A stretch of DNA of 64,000 nucleotides, taken from NCBI GenBank assembly GCA_947259315.1, contig CAMYLR010000031.1, forward strand, positions 25,228 to 89,227, read 5' to 3'. Below, piece by piece: positions 61,344-64,000 of this stretch (position 1 is its first letter; every line of letters starts with the position of its first letter). Both the position numbers and the translations under genes were made by a program. Below the pieces are notes generated by a model, which was not told the origin of the DNA, did no database searches, and was given only the letters and a program-made list of their open reading frames with translations. The DNA comes from an uncultured Gemmatimonadales bacterium (GTDB taxonomy: Bacteria > Gemmatimonadota > Gemmatimonadetes > JACCXV01 > JAHWKZ01).

Positions 61344-61781
61344 GTGGAACGGGTCAACAAAAGCGACAGTGTCGTGATTGGGGTCGTGCTGTGGGGCGGC
61401 CGGATCTTGATCCAGCAGCGAGTCGGGGACCCGGGCATGGACGGGTTGTGGGAGCTGCCGGGTGGTCGGGTCGGGCTGGGTGAGAAACACACCACGGCGT
61501 TGATCCGGGAGATCGCTGAGGAGACCGGGCTGCAGGTCGAGGTCAGCGGCTTGTTGGTTGCGATGAGCCACGCTTATCCGGATCGACGGGTCACCCTGTA
61601 CGCTTACGGCTGCACGCTGGCCGGTGACGGACAGGCGGCGAAGCCGACCGCGTCTGACTCCGATCCTCGCTGGGTGACGCCGGGCGAATATCGAGAGCTT
61701 CCGATGCCGGCGGCGAACCCGGCGATCCTCGCGGCACTCGACTGGTGGGTAGCGCATGCGCTTCGGGTTGACAGCCAATAG
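61344..61781 (+). CDS. Nudix hydrolase
   Basis: The 145-residue protein has the Nudix box GGRVGLGEKHTTALIREIAE followed by ETGL, matching G-x5-E-x7-R-E-U-x-E-E-x-G-U. VVLWGGRILIQQRVGDPGMD and GLWELPGG precede it, as in MutT-type members. The substrate is a nucleoside diphosphate linked to another group, not specified here. It starts with GTG at 61344 and is followed by the MarR gene after one base. Confidence 0.9.
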   Translation: MERVNKSDSVVIGVVLWGGRILIQQRVGDPGMDGLWELPGGRVGLGEKHTTALIREIAEETGLQVEVSGLLVAMSHAYPDRRVTLYAYGCTLAGDGQAAKPTASDSDPRWVTPGEYRELPMPAANPAILAALDWWVAHALRVDSQ

Positions 61782-61782
61782 G

Positions 61783-62232
61783 ATGCGGGCGTACACGTTT
61801 GGCGTGAACACCGAACCGACCAATCTGGGTGAGCTCTTGACCCGCGGTGCATCGAGGTGGCAAGAGTTGCTCGTTGAGGGGTGCGGCGCGGCCGGCTTTG
61901 AGGAGGTCTCTCCCACCACGTACCAGGTGCTCTTGCCGCTGTTTGAGCAGGATGGCCTACCGATCAGTGAAGTCGGCCAGCGAGCTGGGCTCGCCAAATC
62001 GTCGATGACGACGATCGTCCGCGGACTGGTGAAAGACGGCCTGGTTCGGCTCGAAGAAGACGCTTCGGATCACCGCGTTCGGCGGCTATATTTGACCCGC
62101 CGAGCGAGAGATCTCGAGCAGGTTCTGAGTGACGGCGCGACTCGACTGCGCCATCGGGTCACGGCGACGCTCGGGATCCAGGGGCAGCAACAGCTCCACC
62201 GCACGCTCCAACGGCTGCTGGATACGCTGTAA
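61783..62232 (+). CDS. MarR-family transcriptional regulator
   Basis: The 149-residue protein carries a winged helix-turn-helix: LPISEVGQRAGLAKSSMTTI and LVRLEEDASDHRVRRLYLT, the latter being the wing with the conserved D-x-R motif of MarR. It probably acts as a dimer that releases DNA when it binds a small ligand or is oxidised. ATG 61783 starts one base after the Nudix stop; a GTG at 61801 is an alternative. The target could be the downstream ferredoxin-NADP+ reductase, which is inference. Confidence 0.86.
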   Translation: MRAYTFGVNTEPTNLGELLTRGASRWQELLVEGCGAAGFEEVSPTTYQVLLPLFEQDGLPISEVGQRAGLAKSSMTTIVRGLVKDGLVRLEEDASDHRVRRLYLTRRARDLEQVLSDGATRLRHRVTATLGIQGQQQLHRTLQRLLDTL

Positions 62233-62262
62233 CGAGTCCCTTTTTTCAAGGCCATACAATCA

Positions 62263-63261
62263 ATGAACAACGATGTATACGATGTAGCGATCCTTGGCGG
62301 CGGCCCAACTGGGCTGTTCGGTGTTTTCTACGCTGGCATGCGGCACATGAAAACGGTCGTGATCGATTCACTGCCCGAGCTGGGCGGCCAGTTGATGGCC
62401 CTATACCCGGAGAAGTATGTCTACGACGTTGGCGGTTTTCCCAAGATCCTGGCCAAGGATCTGGCGGCTGGGCTGGTCGAGCAAGCGATGCGGTTCGACC
62501 CGACAGTGGCGCTGCAAGAGACCGTGCATGGGCTCGATCGAGTCGACGACGAGTTGTGGAAGCTCACCACGGACGAGAACGAGTATTTGACACGCACGGT
62601 GGTGATTTCTGCTGGGATCGGTGCTTTTGAACCGCGCCGGTTGAAGGTCGAGGGGCTGGAGCGGTTCGAGGGGAACGGGGTCCAGTATCTGGTGCGCGAC
62701 AAGTCGGCTCTGGCCGGCCAGCGGATCATGATCGTCGGCGGCGGCGACAGTGCGCTCGACTGGGCGCTCAATCTTCAGGAGATCGCCAAGTCGCTCATGC
62801 TGATCCATCGGCGGGAAGGTTTCCGCGCCCATGAAGCGACGATCAAAGCGGTTCAGGAAAGCGGCAAGTGCCCGATCCTGACGCATTACGAAATCCGATC
62901 CGTAACCGGAAACAGCCGAATCGAGTCGGTTACGATCTTTGACAATCGGACCGATGAAGAGCAGACCCACGAGATCGATGCGCTGCTCATCAACGTCGGG
63001 TTCAAGGCTGATCTTGGACCGATCAAGAGTTGGGGATTGGAAATGGAGAAGAACGGCATCGTCGTGAACGACAAGATGGAGACCGCGCTGCCTGGTGTTT
63101 ACGCCGCCGGTGATGTCACTCAGCACGCCGGCAAGCTCGACTTGATCGCGACTGGGTTTGGCGAGGTGGCGGTCGCGGTGAACTTCGCCAAGCATTACAT
63201 CGATCCGACCGCCAGGGCCTTCCCCGGTCACTCGACCGACGAGAAGTGGAAAGAGAACTAA
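62263..63261 (+). CDS. Ferredoxin-NADP+ reductase, thioredoxin-reductase-like
   Basis: The 332-residue flavoprotein has an FAD loop YDVAILGGGPTGLFGVFYAG, ELGGQLMALYPEKYVYDVGG, an NAD(P) loop IMIVGGGDSALDWALNL and the FAD-binding end GVYAAGDVTQHAGKLDLIAT. It lacks the CxxC of thioredoxin reductase and has the G-x-L-x-A-L-Y-P-E motif of the YumC/TrxR-like ferredoxin-NADP+ reductase group. It would move electrons between ferredoxin and NADP(H), which fits with the KOR/PFOR/Rnf genes far upstream. Its 3' end overlaps the CinA-like start by 16 bases. Confidence 0.9.
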   Translation: MNNDVYDVAILGGGPTGLFGVFYAGMRHMKTVVIDSLPELGGQLMALYPEKYVYDVGGFPKILAKDLAAGLVEQAMRFDPTVALQETVHGLDRVDDELWKLTTDENEYLTRTVVISAGIGAFEPRRLKVEGLERFEGNGVQYLVRDKSALAGQRIMIVGGGDSALDWALNLQEIAKSLMLIHRREGFRAHEATIKAVQESGKCPILTHYEIRSVTGNSRIESVTIFDNRTDEEQTHEIDALLINVGFKADLGPIKSWGLEMEKNGIVVNDKMETALPGVYAAGDVTQHAGKLDLIATGFGEVAVAVNFAKHYIDPTARAFPGHSTDEKWKEN

Positions 63262-64000
63262 CGCCTCCAGGGAGCCCGCGCTCCGCGGCGCTCCTCATCG
63301 TCGGTGACGAGATCCTGTCGGGAGACGTTCAGGATCAGAACACGCCTTTTCTCACCCGCAGAATGTGGGAGCTGGGGATTCTGGTCGACCGCGTCGTGGT
63401 GCTCGGCGACCAGCTCGAATCGCTGGCTCGAGAAATCAACGAACTGTCCAAGGCCCACGATTACGTCCTCATCACCGGTGGAATGGGCCCGACCCACGAC
63501 GACGTTACGCGACAAGCGGTGGCGCGCGCGTTGGACCTCGAGCTCGAGCCCCACTCCGATGCTAGAGAGTTGCTGGCAGCCGATTACGGCGACCGTCTGA
63601 CATCGGCCGAAGCGGCCATGGCCGACCTCCCGCACGGGGCTAAGATTCTGCGCGGCCGGCAGCGATTGGCCTACGCGTTCCGAGTCGGGAACGTGTTCGC
63701 ATTCCCGGGTGTCCCGGTTCTCTTGCAGGACATTTTCGAGATCGCGGCGGACGAGCTGCTATCGTCGCGGTTCTACAAGGAGACGCTCTGGGTGCGTGGC
63801 AAAGAGGGTGATTTCTCGGAAGCGCTGGCGACGATACAGAGCGCACACCCCAGTGTCGGGATCGGCTCCTATCCGGTGTTTGTCGACGGGCGCTACCGCT
63901 GCAAGCTGGTTTTGAGGGCGCGCGAGCTGGACGCGCTGGCGGCTACCGCCAAGGCGATCGAGGACGAGCTGGATCTCGATTCACCGCCGCGATCGGACCG
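63246..64000 (+). CDS. cinA: CinA-like molybdopterin-binding-domain protein, 3' end cut off
   Basis: A GTG at 63246, inside the end of the ferredoxin-NADP+ reductase gene, opens a frame (MERELTPPGSPRSAALLIVG) that runs to the window edge without a stop. It has ALLIVGDEILSGDVQDQNTP, LITGGMGPTHDDVTRQAVA, GVPVLLQDIF and IQSAHPSVGIGSYPVF. These are the MoaB/CinA-N domain motifs of competence/damage-inducible CinA. At least 251 codons are visible. Whether a C-terminal nicotinamide-mononucleotide deamidase domain follows cannot be seen. The start was chosen because the reading frame has no other start before the GDE motif. Confidence 0.85.
   Translation, partial: MERELTPPGSPRSAALLIVGDEILSGDVQDQNTPFLTRRMWELGILVDRVVVLGDQLESLAREINELSKAHDYVLITGGMGPTHDDVTRQAVARALDLELEPHSDARELLAADYGDRLTSAEAAMADLPHGAKILRGRQRLAYAFRVGNVFAFPGVPVLLQDIFEIAADELLSSRFYKETLWVRGKEGDFSEALATIQSAHPSVGIGSYPVFVDGRYRCKLVLRARELDALAATAKAIEDELDLDSPPRSD

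Noticed and set aside
62263-63261. Thioredoxin reductase
   Set aside because: The redox CxxC motif is absent, and the sequence carries the ferredoxin-NADP+ reductase variant motifs.

Overview
The window is about 64 kb of GC-rich bacterial chromosome. It is densely coded, with no gene-free stretch over 300 bases and many ATGA or GTGA stop/start overlaps. The gene set suggests a Gemmatimonadota-like or related environmental bacterium: secreted DUF885, M1 and M28 peptidases, a class III cyclase fused to TPR repeats, many secreted lipoproteins, an NTT-type carrier and an SLC12-type transporter. No rRNA or other phylogenetic marker is present, so this placement is inference only. I see no phage, IS element, CRISPR array or replication origin.

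Layout. 1-2085: DUF885 N-terminus, an SGNH hydrolase, a SatP-type acetate carrier and a small membrane methyltransferase. 2210-17251: one tightly overlapping 13-gene run encoding KorAB (2-oxoglutarate:ferredoxin oxidoreductase), two unrecognised proteins, RnfB, a giant PFOR/NifJ with a C-terminal ferredoxin-like domain, RnfCDGEA, a 55-residue CxxC membrane peptide and ApbE. Read together, this is a 2-oxoacid-to-ferredoxin-to-NAD+ module coupled to ion pumping, with its own flavin-attaching enzyme. 17307-20908: a cyclase/TPR protein translationally coupled to an exported protein with nine Cys-pair repeats. 20927-46184: a mixed housekeeping and transport region. It holds an NmrA-like protein, a Kelch lipoprotein, a cytochrome c-TPR fusion, an esterase, transporters, a glutamate dehydrogenase with an apparent 38-nt deletion, a frameshifted ArsC/LMW-PTP gene, an LVIVD-repeat protein, an M1 peptidase, a SWIB protein, an aquaporin and tRNA-Asn. 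46249-51640: an SDR, TrmB with an extra N-terminal domain, an NDUFA9-like protein, an M28 peptidase and a DUF4440 lipoprotein. 51720-58598: a prepilin-like gene, then an rrf2-sufC-sufB-sufD-Rieske-sufS-sufU operon with Fur-like and IscR-like sites in front. 58753-64000: a secreted protein, a three-gene minus-strand operon ending in a probable selenoprotein, Nudix, MarR, a ferredoxin-NADP+ reductase and the start of CinA.

The genes fit one physiology. Ferredoxin-linked central metabolism (KOR, PFOR, Rnf, ferredoxin-NADP+ reductase) needs many Fe-S clusters, and a complete Suf system lies in the same window. The most notable single observation is the AhpD-like peroxidase-related gene at 59961-60515. 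An in-frame TGA replaces the second Cys of its CxxC motif and is followed at the right distance by a bacterial-SECIS-like hairpin. The most notable system is the KOR-PFOR-Rnf supercluster with its ferredoxin-fused PFOR and unrecognised small partners.
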